From assembly GCF_002284535.1 (NCBI RefSeq), contig NZ_NPKH01000016.1, positions 1-64,000 of the forward strand: DNA of 64,000 nt. Direction: 5' to 3'. The position numbers were made by a program, and so were the translations under genes. Under the pieces are notes generated by a model. It was not told where the DNA came from. It saw only the letters and a list, made by a program, of their open reading frames with translations, and did no database searches. This document shows positions 17,483-25,751 of this stretch, piece by piece (within the stretch, counting starts at the first letter, position 1; the number at the start of each line of letters is the position of its first letter). The DNA is from Mesorhizobium wenxiniae (GTDB taxonomy: Bacteria; Pseudomonadota; Alphaproteobacteria; Rhizobiales; Rhizobiaceae).

Positions 17483-18457
17483 ATGGTTGGTTTTGGAAAC
17501 GGCCTCCTGCGCGACGATGAAACCAGTATGGCGACACGTGCCGCCTGGCTTCATTATGCTGGCGGCCTGACCCAGTCGGAGGTTGCCAAGCGACTTGGCC
17601 TGACCAGCCTCAAGGCGCATCGCCTCATCACCAAGGCCAATCAGGAAGGGCTGGTCAAAGTCTATATCGATGGCGAAGTCTCGGAATGCGTCGCGCTTGA
17701 AGATGATTTGTCCAGCCGCTACGGCCTCGATTATTGCGAGGTCGTCCCCGACTTCGATGGCGAAGACTTGCCGCTCAAGGCGCTTGGCATTGCCGGCGCG
17801 CAGTTCCTTAAGCGTGAAATCGAACGCGGCGAGGACACGCTGATCGGCGTCGGTCATGGCCGCACGCTTGCCGCCTGCGTCGAATATCTGCCGCGCATAT
17901 CGGCCGAAAAGACCCGTTTCGTTTCGCTGCTTGGCGGCCTGACGCGCAAGTTCTCGGCCAATCCGCACGACGTCATTCACCGTCTGGCCGAACGGACCGG
18001 CGCGGAAGCCTATGTGATGCCGGTGCCGATGTTCGCCAACACGGTCGAGGATCGAACCGTGCTGCTCGGGCAGAAAGGCATCAGCGAGGTCTTCGATCTC
18101 GGCAAGGCCGCCGGCCTGCTCATTGCCGGTATCGGCACCGCCGAGCGCGAGGCGTCGCTGGTCGCCACCGGCATGATCGAAAAGGGTGAAATGGAGGAGA
18201 TCCGCCGCAAGGGCGGCGTCGGCGAACTGCTCGGCCATTTCTTCGACGATGCTGGAAAAGCGGTCGAGACGACCCTTTCCAACCGGGCGCTGGCGCTGGC
18301 GCGCGAAGACATCAGCAATCGCAGGATTGTCGCCGTTGCCGGCGGCAAGGTGAAGGTTCGTGCCATCAAGTCGGTGTTGGAGGGCCGCTATCTCAAAGGC
18401 CTGGTCACCGATGAGCGGACGGCGCGATCACTCGTGGAGCAGACGCCGGTCGGGTAG
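17483..18457 (+). CDS. eryD: SorC/DeoR-type sugar-binding regulator, probably EryD
   Basis: A 324-residue SorC-family regulator. The N-terminal helix-turn-helix is RAAWLHYAGGLTQSEVAKRL and GLTSLKAHRLITKANQEGLV. The rest (about 60-320) is the sugar-phosphate-binding domain, with IGVGHGRTLAACVEYLP, ETRFVSLLGG-type strand VSLLGGLTRKF, and LLIAGIGTAERE. In Brucella and rhizobia EryD represses the erythritol genes and is relieved by the inducer. Here it is the first gene of the mpt-ery operon, 44 bp before the binding-protein gene, so it should be co-transcribed and autoregulated. An ATG at 17528 is an alternative start. Confidence 0.8.
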   Translation: MVGFGNGLLRDDETSMATRAAWLHYAGGLTQSEVAKRLGLTSLKAHRLITKANQEGLVKVYIDGEVSECVALEDDLSSRYGLDYCEVVPDFDGEDLPLKALGIAGAQFLKREIERGEDTLIGVGHGRTLAACVEYLPRISAEKTRFVSLLGGLTRKFSANPHDVIHRLAERTGAEAYVMPVPMFANTVEDRTVLLGQKGISEVFDLGKAAGLLIAGIGTAEREASLVATGMIEKGEMEEIRRKGGVGELLGHFFDDAGKAVETTLSNRALALAREDISNRRIVAVAGGKVKVRAIKSVLEGRYLKGLVTDERTARSLVEQTPVG

Positions 18458-18501
18458 CCGGCAACCATTCGATTGAAACTACCCTGTGGAGGAGAAGACA
18501 A

Positions 18502-19947
18502 ATGCATGAGAAAGAGAAAGACCTGATCGACGCGTTCCTGCGCGGACAAGTCGATCGTCGTGGGCTGATCAAAGGCCTCGGCGCAATGGGCCTTGCCGCC
18601 GGCACTGCCGGCACGCTGCTCAATCTGGGGCAGACCCGCGCACTGGCGGCGGATTTCGACTGGCAGGCGCACAAGGGCAAGACCATCAAGCTCTTGCTAA
18701 ACAAGCATCCTTACGCCGATGCGATGATCGCCAACCTTGAAAACTTCAAGAAGTTGACCGGCATGGAGGTCGTCTACGACGTCTTCCCGGAAGACGTCTA
18801 TTTCGACAAGGTCACCGCTGCGCTGTCGGCCAGCTCGCCTGAATACGATGCCTTCATGACCGGCGCCTACATGACCTGGACCTACGGCCCGGCCGGCTGG
18901 ATCACCGACCTCAACGAGTGGATCAAAGATCCGACCAAGACCAACGTGAACTATGCCTGGGACGACTTCTTGCCCGGTGTCAGGAAGTCCTGCGCATGGA
19001 ACGGCCAGCCCGGCGGAGTACTCGGCTCCGATGACGCCAAGCAGTGGTGCATTCCGTGGGGCTTCGAACAGAACAACATCACCTACAACAAGGGTATGTT
19101 TGACAAGGTCGGCGTCGGCGTTCCCGGCAATATGGACGAGATGGTCGCTACGGCGGCCAAGCTTACCAAGGATGTCGGTGGTGGCGTCTACGGCATCGGC
19201 GTGCGCGGCTCGCGCTCCTGGGCGACGATCCATCCCGGCTTCCTCTCGGCTTATGCCAACTTTGACCAGAAGGACCTGAATGTCTCGGCCGACGGCAAAT
19301 TGTCGGCCGCGATGAACACCGCCGAATCCAAGGCCTTCCACAAGCAGTGGGTTCAGATGATCCAGGAGAGCGGCCCCAAGGACTGGTCGACCTATACCTG
19401 GTATCAGGTCGGCACCGATCTTGGCGCCGGCGCCTCGGCGATGATTTTCGACGCCGACATCCTCGGCTACTTCATGAATGGCGGCGACAACAAGATGGCA
19501 GGCAAGCTCGCCTTCTCCGCCTTCAAGGCCAATCCCGCCGCCAAGGCGCCGACGCCCAACATCTGGATCTGGTCGCTGTCGATGTCCAATTTCTCGAAGG
19601 ATAAGGACGCCACCTGGTACTTCATGCAATGGGCATCCGGGCCCGAGCATGCACTGTTCGGCGCGACCAAGATGGACTTCGTCAATCCGGTCCGTCAGTC
19701 GGTCTGGAACGACGAGATGTTTCGCGAGAAGCTGAACAAGAGCTACCCGGGTTATGTCGAGATGTTCGACGTCTCGGCGCCCGGCGCCAGCATCAAGTTC
19801 ACACCGCAGCCGCTGTTCTTCGATCTCACCACCGAATGGGCGGCGACGCTGCAGAAGATGGTGGCCAAGGAAGTGCCCGTCGACGAAGGCATCGACATGT
19901 TGGCCACCAGCATCGATGGCCAGCTCAAGGAAGCCGGGCTCGGCTAA
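18502..19947 (+). CDS. mptA: ABC transporter sugar-alcohol-binding protein (MptA-like)
   Basis: A 481-residue family 1 extracellular solute-binding protein with a Tat-type signal (DRRGLIKGLGAMGLAAGTAG, cleavage after about residue 50 at ALAADF). KLLLNKHPYADAMIANLENF begins the mature fold, and PWGFEQNNITYNKGMFDKVG is a binding-cleft block. The operon structure (one binding protein, two permeases, two ATPases, then polyol kinase and ery genes) matches the rhizobial mpt multiple-polyol transporter for erythritol, adonitol and L-arabitol. A glycerol-type (Glp) importer has the same composition; the ery neighbours favour polyols. A strong GGAGGAG site precedes the ATG. Confidence 0.8.
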   Translation: MHEKEKDLIDAFLRGQVDRRGLIKGLGAMGLAAGTAGTLLNLGQTRALAADFDWQAHKGKTIKLLLNKHPYADAMIANLENFKKLTGMEVVYDVFPEDVYFDKVTAALSASSPEYDAFMTGAYMTWTYGPAGWITDLNEWIKDPTKTNVNYAWDDFLPGVRKSCAWNGQPGGVLGSDDAKQWCIPWGFEQNNITYNKGMFDKVGVGVPGNMDEMVATAAKLTKDVGGGVYGIGVRGSRSWATIHPGFLSAYANFDQKDLNVSADGKLSAAMNTAESKAFHKQWVQMIQESGPKDWSTYTWYQVGTDLGAGASAMIFDADILGYFMNGGDNKMAGKLAFSAFKANPAAKAPTPNIWIWSLSMSNFSKDKDATWYFMQWASGPEHALFGATKMDFVNPVRQSVWNDEMFREKLNKSYPGYVEMFDVSAPGASIKFTPQPLFFDLTTEWAATLQKMVAKEVPVDEGIDMLATSIDGQLKEAGLG

Positions 19948-19959
19948 GTCCTGGCGAAC

Positions 19960-19985
19960 GGCTGGCCCGCTTTTGCGGGCCAGCC
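19960..19985 (+). terminator. Intra-operon hairpin after the binding-protein gene
   Basis: GGCTGGCCCGC-TTTT-GCGGGCCAGCC is a perfect 11-bp stem with a four-base loop, 12 bp after the mptA stop. There is no long T-run, so it may protect the 3' end of the mptA message or attenuate readthrough to the permeases, and need not be a full terminator. Confidence 0.6.
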
Positions 19986-20012
19986 GGCCATTCCACTGCG
20001 AAGCGGCGCCTG

Positions 20013-20061
20013 GAGCATCGGACCCAAAAGTGGAAACCGGTTTTGGGAAAATCCGATGCTC
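20013..20061. repeat. Dispersed palindromic intergenic repeat (copy 1)
   Basis: Outer arms GAGCATCGGA and TCCGATGCTC and inner arms CCCAAAA and TTTTGGG surround AGTGGAAACCGG. The same plan, with different outer arms but the conserved AAAAGTGG-GAAACCGGTTTT core, occurs at 31481-31529. I recognise this as a small palindromic element common between genes in rhizobia. Confidence 0.7.
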
Positions 20062-20152
20062 AAACACTGGCGGTGCCGCCACTCGCCCAACCGGCCGCCT
20101 AGCTCCCTGGGCGGTCGGCAGGGCGAAGCAACAGAGATGATGGAACAGCACG

Positions 20153-21076
20153 ATGACTGCGGCGACCATGCAAAGAAACAAGCCTTCCGGCATCAGGATC
20201 AGCAAGAGGGTGCTGCCTTATGTGCTCAGCCTGCCGGCCTTGCTCGTCTGCATTGGTATCCTGATCCCGTTCTTCACATCGGTCGTCTATTCGTTCCAGC
20301 GCTACCGGCTGAGCCAGCCCTGGGCGCGTCAGTTCAACTGGGGCGACAATTACATCTCTTTTTTCACCGACCCGAAGTTCTGGAACACGCTGGAGATATC
20401 GCTGCTCTATGCCGGTATCACCGTCCTGCTCGAACTGCTTCTCGGTCTCGGCATCGCCATGCTCTTGCAGAAGCGCTCGACGTTGAACAACTTCATCTCG
20501 ATCATGCTGCTGATGCCGCTGATGACGGCGCCGGCGCTTGCCGCGCTGATGTGGAAGCTGATGACCAATCCCGGCTTCGGCGTGTTGAGCTATCTCGCCA
20601 GCCTGATCGGACTGCACGATTTCCGCTGGGCCTCGTCGCCGTCGACCGCGCTTTTCACCGTGGTCCTTGTCGACATCTGGGTCTACACGCCCTTCATCAT
20701 GATCCTGCTGCTTGCCGGCCTGCGCAGCCTGCCGACGCAGCCCTTCGAGGCGGCAGCACTTGACGGCGTGCCGAGGAGTTTCGTGTTCTTCCGCATTACC
20801 TTGCCGATGCTGATGCCCTACATCCTGACGGCGACGCTGTTCCGTCTGCTTGATTCCATCCAGCAGTTCGACATCATCTATGCCATGACCCAGGGCGGTC
20901 CGGGCGACACGCTGACCGTCTTCCAGGTCGAGGCGTATCTCAACTTCTTCCAGTCGACCAATGTCGGCCGCTCGGCAGCGCTGATGATCATCCTGTGGGC
21001 AATCACCTATTTCCTCTCGAATATCTTCATCAAGAATTGGCTGCGGCTGCGCGAACGCGCCCGCGGCCAGGCATAG
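20153..21076 (+). CDS. mptB: ABC transporter permease (MptB-like)
   Basis: A 307-residue inner-membrane permease of the MalF type with six hydrophobic helices, starting after a basic N-terminus (SGIRISKRVLPYVLSLPALL). The EAA loop that docks to the ATPase is EAAALDGVPRSFVFFRITLP (about residues 200-220). The late block FDIIYAMTQGGPGDTLTV is the usual MalF-family signature. It follows mptA after about 205 bp holding a hairpin and a dispersed repeat, and is 9 bp before the second permease. It should form the channel with that protein for polyol uptake. Confidence 0.88.
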   Translation: MTAATMQRNKPSGIRISKRVLPYVLSLPALLVCIGILIPFFTSVVYSFQRYRLSQPWARQFNWGDNYISFFTDPKFWNTLEISLLYAGITVLLELLLGLGIAMLLQKRSTLNNFISIMLLMPLMTAPALAALMWKLMTNPGFGVLSYLASLIGLHDFRWASSPSTALFTVVLVDIWVYTPFIMILLLAGLRSLPTQPFEAAALDGVPRSFVFFRITLPMLMPYILTATLFRLLDSIQQFDIIYAMTQGGPGDTLTVFQVEAYLNFFQSTNVGRSAALMIILWAITYFLSNIFIKNWLRLRERARGQA

Positions 21077-21085
21077 GAGGCTGAG

Positions 21086-21943
21086 ATGGAACACACCTCG
21101 CTTCTTGAACGCATCCTGCGCGGCATAGCGCTGACACTGGTCGTGATCTTCTTCATGTTCCCGATCGTCTGGATCCTAATGATGTCGTTCCAGACCAACG
21201 AAACCATCTTGCGGATTCCGCCACAGCTTGTCTTCAAGCCGACGCTGGCCAACTACACCGCGCTGATCACCGGAAAGCTGACGACGGCGGCCGGCACGCT
21301 CGACATCGCCTTCATGCGCAACCTCTGGAATTCGGTGTTCCTGTCGGTCACCTCGGTCGCCGTCGCGCTGCTGCTCGGCGTTCCGGCGGCCTACGCCTTT
21401 GCACGGCATAAGTTTCGCGGCTCGGAAGACATTGCCTTTACGCTGCTGTCGTTCCGGTTCGCGCCCGCGCTGCTGGTGCTCCTGCCGCTCACCCTCTATT
21501 TCCAGAAGCTTGGACTGGCCAACACCTATATCGGACTGATCTGGGTCTATCAGCTGATCTGCCTGCCGCTGATCCTATGGATCGTGCGCGGCTATTTCGA
21601 GGACATCCCGGCCGACATCGAATATGCCTATCGCATCGCCGGCCATTCCTGGTTCGCCACCTTCCGCAAGATCGCGCTGCCCCTCGCCGGCCCGGGCATT
21701 GCGGCTGCCGGCCTGCTCGCATTCATCTTCGCTTGGAACAATTTCGTCTTCGCGCTCGTGCTCGCCTCGGCCGACAAGCAGCCGGTGACAGTCGGTGCGC
21801 TGGCCTTCATCACCTCCTCCGGCATCCAGTATGGCCAGATCTCGGCGGCGATCGTGCTTTCGATCACGCCGACGCTGGCGCTTGCCCTCTATGCGCAGCG
21901 CTATCTCGTCGAAGGCCTGTCGCTTGGCGCGGTAAAGGGATAG
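21086..21943 (+). CDS. mptC: ABC transporter permease (MptC-like)
   Basis: A 285-residue MalG-type permease with six predicted membrane helices. It starts ILRGIALTLVVIFFMFPIVW and carries the periplasmic MSFQTNETILRIPP segment typical of MalG proteins. The EAA-type ATPase-docking loop is IEYAYRIAGHSWFATFRKIA, followed by LPLAGPGIAAAGLLAFIFAWNNF-like helices. It pairs with the upstream permease. An AGGAGG site precedes the start, and the first ATPase gene begins 5 bp after its stop. Confidence 0.88.
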   Translation: MEHTSLLERILRGIALTLVVIFFMFPIVWILMMSFQTNETILRIPPQLVFKPTLANYTALITGKLTTAAGTLDIAFMRNLWNSVFLSVTSVAVALLLGVPAAYAFARHKFRGSEDIAFTLLSFRFAPALLVLLPLTLYFQKLGLANTYIGLIWVYQLICLPLILWIVRGYFEDIPADIEYAYRIAGHSWFATFRKIALPLAGPGIAAAGLLAFIFAWNNFVFALVLASADKQPVTVGALAFITSSGIQYGQISAAIVLSITPTLALALYAQRYLVEGLSLGAVKG

Positions 21944-21948
21944 TTCTC

Positions 21949-23067
21949 ATGGCCAGCCTCGAACTGCGAAACGTCGTCAAGCGCTACAAGAGCCAGACTG
22001 TCCTCGACAATCTTTCGCTGACCGTCGCCGACGGCGAAACCCTGGTCCTGTTCGGACCGTCCGGCGCCGGCAAGACGGTGCTGCTGCGGCTGGTCGCCGG
22101 TGTTATCGACCCGGACGAGGGAAAGATCTTCATCGGCGGCGAGGACATGACCGATCTTGACGCCGAGTTCCGCGGCGTCGGCATGGCGTTCCAGAATTTC
22201 GCACTGTTTCCCCATATGACCGCGTTCGACAACATCGCCACGCCGCTTCAGGCCAAGCGTTCGTCGCAAAGTGCGATGAAAGCGGGCGTCGAGAGCGTCG
22301 CCAAGCTGCTCAAGATCGGCCATGTGCTCAGCCACAGGCCAAGGGCGCTGTCCAACGGCCAGAAGCAGCGTACCGCGCTCGCCCGCGCTCTGGTCGGCTC
22401 GCCGCCGGTTCTCCTGCTCGACGACCCCTTGCGCAACGTCGATGCCAAACTGCGCTTCGAAATGCGGCTCGAATTGCCGAGGCTGCTGGCCGACCGTGGC
22501 GCAACCGTCGTCTACGTCACCCAGGACTACAAAGAGGCCATGGCGCTCGGCGATCGCATCGCGGTGATGTCGCAAGGCGTCATCAAGCAGCTCGGCACAC
22601 CCGAGCAGATCTATCGTGAGCCGGCGAACATCGAGATCGCGCGGCTGTTTGGCGACCCGACCATCAACCTGCTCGACGTCAAGCCGTCGCGCGATGCCAA
22701 GGGCATCTATGTCGGCCTGTCGAATGTCCAGGTTCATCTGACGGGTGCCTATGATGCGACGGTCGGCCGCGACTGCGTGATCGGCTTACGGCCCGAAGCC
22801 TTGAGCTTCGTCGACGAAGGAACGCCCGCTGCCATTCCGGTGACGGTCGAGGCGGAGACGCCGCTCAATGAAAAGATCGTCACGCTGGTGCGCACCGTGC
22901 GCGGCCGTGAAATCCTGGTCTCCCGGCCGGCCGGAACACCGGGTCAGACCGAGGGCAGGGCTCATATCGCCGTCGACGGCAAAAGCGCCCTGCTGTTCGA
23001 TCATGCGAGCGGCGACAGAATCGGCGCCAGGAACGTCGTCAATTTGCGCAGCGGAGAAGCGGCATGA
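21949..23067 (+). CDS. mptD: ABC transporter ATPase with altered Walker B and signature (MptD-like)
   Basis: A 372-residue MalK/UgpC-type ATPase. Walker A is FGPSGAGKTVLLRLVAG (about residue 38) and the Q-loop is normal (MAFQNFALFPHMTA). The signature reads LSNGQKQRTALARAL where LSGGQ is usual, and Walker B reads VLLLDDPLRNVDAKL, with Asp in place of the catalytic Glu. The C-terminal TOBE domain follows (VIGLRPEALSF). The paired ATPase downstream has complementary changes, so the importer probably has two non-equivalent ATP sites. The ATG at 21949 is the start; the longer open frame upstream is antisense-like noise over the permease gene. Confidence 0.87.
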   Translation: MASLELRNVVKRYKSQTVLDNLSLTVADGETLVLFGPSGAGKTVLLRLVAGVIDPDEGKIFIGGEDMTDLDAEFRGVGMAFQNFALFPHMTAFDNIATPLQAKRSSQSAMKAGVESVAKLLKIGHVLSHRPRALSNGQKQRTALARALVGSPPVLLLDDPLRNVDAKLRFEMRLELPRLLADRGATVVYVTQDYKEAMALGDRIAVMSQGVIKQLGTPEQIYREPANIEIARLFGDPTINLLDVKPSRDAKGIYVGLSNVQVHLTGAYDATVGRDCVIGLRPEALSFVDEGTPAAIPVTVEAETPLNEKIVTLVRTVRGREILVSRPAGTPGQTEGRAHIAVDGKSALLFDHASGDRIGARNVVNLRSGEAA

Positions 23068-24188
23068 TCCCGAGCGCACTCACCATTTCCGGCGTCGACA
23101 AGTTCTACGGTCCGATCGACAGGGGCGTGCACGCCGTCCAGAACCTGACGATGGAAATCGGCAGGGGCGAGATCGTCGCATTGCTCGGCTCGTCCGGCTG
23201 CGGCAAGACCTCGACATTGCGCATGATCGCCGGTTTTGAGGAGGTGTCGCGCGGCACCATCTCGGTTGCCGGCCGCAAGGTGCACACGCTGCCTCCGGTC
23301 AAGCGCAATGTGGCGATGGCGTTCGAGGGCTATTCGCTCTATCCGCCGCTGACCGTGCGCGAGAACATGGCGTTTGCGCTGAAGGCGGCCAAACTGCGGA
23401 AAAGCGACGTCGATGCGAAGGTTGCCAGCATCGCCAAGCTGCTCGAGATCGAGGACATTCTGGAGCGCTATCCAAGCTCCATCTCCGGCGGCCAGCAGCA
23501 GCGCGCCAGCCTCGGCCGGGCGCTGATCCGCGAGGCGGATCTTCATCTGCTGGACGAACCGATGGGCCAGCTCGAACCGCAACTTCGCGCCGTGCTGCGC
23601 GGCCGCATCAAGCACTTCATCAAGGAGCGCGGCTTGACCGCGATCCTGGTCACCCACGACCAGACCGAGGCCAATGCGCTTGCCGACCGGATCGCGGTCA
23701 TGGAAGGCGGCGTGCTGCAGCAATTCGACACGCCCGACATGCTCAAGCAGCGGCCGGCCAACCTGTTCACCGGCACCTTCGTCGGCGAGCCGCCGATGAA
23801 TGTCTTCGAGGCCTATGTCGGCACGGCTGCCGACAAGATCAATCTGCGGCTGCCCGACGGACTTTCGCTCGACTATGACAAGGACGCGTTCAGCGGCTCG
23901 GTTCGCGACGAATTGCTCAAACGGCAGCGGGTCGTCATCGGCATAAGGCCTTACGCGGTTCGCCGCTCGAAGGACGGCGTGCCGGCAACGGTTTCGGCCA
24001 ACCAGTGGCTCGGCGACCAGACGCATATCGCGGCGGATTTCGCCGGCGGTTCGCTCGTTCTGGTCGAACATGATCGGACCCGGCTGGAGCTTGGCGCGCC
24101 GATCAATATCAGCATCGATCCGAAAAACCTGCACGTCTTCGATCAGTCCAGCGGCATGGCCATTTCGCACGGCATGGAGCTTGCCTGA
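23064..24188 (+). CDS. mptE: ABC transporter ATPase with altered Q-loop (MptE-like)
   Basis: A 374-residue MalK/UgpC-type ATPase overlapping the previous gene as ATGA. Walker A is LLGSSGCGKTSTLRMIAG, the signature is the canonical ISGGQQQRASLGRAL, and Walker B is LHLLDEPMGQLEPQLR with the catalytic Glu. The Q-loop reads MAFEGYSLYPPLTV, with Glu where Gln normally contacts Mg and the permease. The TOBE domain ends the protein (VIGIRPYAVRR). With the previous ATPase it should form a heterodimer. Its stop overlaps the kinase start by one base. Confidence 0.88.
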   Translation: MIPSALTISGVDKFYGPIDRGVHAVQNLTMEIGRGEIVALLGSSGCGKTSTLRMIAGFEEVSRGTISVAGRKVHTLPPVKRNVAMAFEGYSLYPPLTVRENMAFALKAAKLRKSDVDAKVASIAKLLEIEDILERYPSSISGGQQQRASLGRALIREADLHLLDEPMGQLEPQLRAVLRGRIKHFIKERGLTAILVTHDQTEANALADRIAVMEGGVLQQFDTPDMLKQRPANLFTGTFVGEPPMNVFEAYVGTAADKINLRLPDGLSLDYDKDAFSGSVRDELLKRQRVVIGIRPYAVRRSKDGVPATVSANQWLGDQTHIAADFAGGSLVLVEHDRTRLELGAPINISIDPKNLHVFDQSSGMAISHGMELA

Positions 24189-25741
24189 TGCGGGATGTGC
24201 TGATCGGCATCGACGCCGGCACGTCTGTCATCAAGTCCGTCGCCTTCGACACGGCGGGCCGGCAGCTCGCGGCCACGGCGTTGCCGAACCGGTATGAGAC
24301 CTTGCCGGGCGGCGGCGCCGAGCAGGATCTGGCGCGCACCTGGGCCGATACCGCGACCACCTTGCGCCAGCTTGCCGACAAGGTGCCGGACCTTGCCAGC
24401 CGCACCATTGCCATCGCCGTGACCGGGCAGGGCGATGGCACCTGGCTGATCGACAAGGAGGGTGAGCCGGTCGCGAAGGGCTGGCTGTGGCTCGACGCGC
24501 GCGCTGCCGCGATCGTCGAGGAGATCCGCGCGCGGCCCGATGACCGGCTCCGTTTCGAAAAGACCGGCAGCGGGCTGGCCGCCTGTCAGCAGGGGCCGCA
24601 GCTTGCCTTCATGAAGCGCAACGCGCCTGACATGCTTGGCAAGGCGGCGACGGCATTCCATTGCAAGGACTGGCTCTATTTCAACCTGACCGGGGAACGC
24701 GCCACCGATCCGTCGGAGGGGACCTTCACCTTTGGCGACTTCCGCACTCGTGGCTATTGCGACGATGTGCTTGAGGTGCTCGGCGTCGCTGATCTCCGGC
24801 ATCTGCTGCCGCCGATCGTCGACGGCACCAGGCATAGCGCCGGCCTCTCGGCGACGGCTGCCGAAGGGACTGGGCTGCTTTCCGGTACGCCGGTGGTGCT
24901 GGCCTATGTCGACGTGGCCTGCACCGCGCTCGGCGCCGGCCTGCTCGACCGCGAGCGCAAGCCCGGCTGCTCCATCATCGGCTCCACCGGCATGCATATG
25001 CGGCTTGCGCAGACGCCGGACGAGGTGCTGCTCAACGAGGCGGCGACCGGCTACACGATGACGATGCCCACGCCCGGCGTCTTTGCGCAGATGCAGTCGA
25101 ACATGGCGGCGACACTCAACATCGATTGGGTCCTTAGCCTCGCCTCCGGCATTCTCGCCTCGCAAGGCATTACGCGCACCAATGGAGAAATGATCGCGCT
25201 GGTCGATCAGTGGATATCCGTATCCGAGCCGGCCTCGCTGCTCTATCAGCCCTACGTGTCGGAGGCCGGCGAGCGGGGGCCGTTCGTCGATGCTAATGCC
25301 AGGGCCGGTTTCGTCGGCATTTCGTCGCGGCACGGTTATGCCGACATGGTCCGCGCCGTTTTCGAGGGGTTGGCATTCGCGTCGCGCGATTGCTACGCCG
25401 CCATGGGGCCGCTGCCGAGCGAGATCCGGCTGACCGGCGGTGCGGCCAGAAGCCCGGCTCTGCGCAAGATCCTGGGCGCTGTCGTCGGCGCCGACATTCG
25501 CACCAGCCAACGCGAGGAAGCCGGTGCGGCGGGCGCCGCGATGATCGCTGCGGTTTGCGTCGGCCAATACAGGTCGATGGACGAATGCGTAGGGGAATGG
25601 GTCACGCCGCTGCTTGGCGCGGCGGAACCGCGCGACCGAAAACTTGCCGCGATCTATGAGCGGGTGGCTCCGTCCTACACATTGGCGCATGAGGCGCTGC
25701 GGCCGGTCTGGCGGTCGATGGCCGCATCCAGGGCAAAGTGA
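24188..25741 (+). CDS. eryA: FGGY-family carbohydrate kinase, probably erythritol kinase
   Basis: A 517-residue FGGY kinase. The N-terminal ATPase-fold phosphate loop is VLIGIDAGTSVIKSVAFD, then TGQGDGTWLIDKEGEPV and WLWLDARAA. The FGGY C-terminal signature region is YADMVRAVFEGLAFASRDCY, and the adenine-binding block is EIRLTGGAARSPALRKILG. Length and neighbours (mpt transporter, EryB, EryC, EryD) fit EryA, which phosphorylates erythritol to L-erythritol 4-phosphate. FGGY kinases for adonitol or L-arabitol look similar, so substrate assignment rests mainly on context. It is co-directional, with a 10-bp gap to the next gene. Confidence 0.78.
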   Translation: MRDVLIGIDAGTSVIKSVAFDTAGRQLAATALPNRYETLPGGGAEQDLARTWADTATTLRQLADKVPDLASRTIAIAVTGQGDGTWLIDKEGEPVAKGWLWLDARAAAIVEEIRARPDDRLRFEKTGSGLAACQQGPQLAFMKRNAPDMLGKAATAFHCKDWLYFNLTGERATDPSEGTFTFGDFRTRGYCDDVLEVLGVADLRHLLPPIVDGTRHSAGLSATAAEGTGLLSGTPVVLAYVDVACTALGAGLLDRERKPGCSIIGSTGMHMRLAQTPDEVLLNEAATGYTMTMPTPGVFAQMQSNMAATLNIDWVLSLASGILASQGITRTNGEMIALVDQWISVSEPASLLYQPYVSEAGERGPFVDANARAGFVGISSRHGYADMVRAVFEGLAFASRDCYAAMGPLPSEIRLTGGAARSPALRKILGAVVGADIRTSQREEAGAAGAAMIAAVCVGQYRSMDECVGEWVTPLLGAAEPRDRKLAAIYERVAPSYTLAHEALRPVWRSMAASRAK

Positions 25742-25751
25742 GAAGTCGAGC

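Noticed and set aside
18502..24188. Glycerol importer (glpVSTPQ-type) identity for the ABC operon
   Set aside because: Subunit composition is the same, but no glpK or glpF is linked and the complete ery gene set follows; mpt is the better reading.
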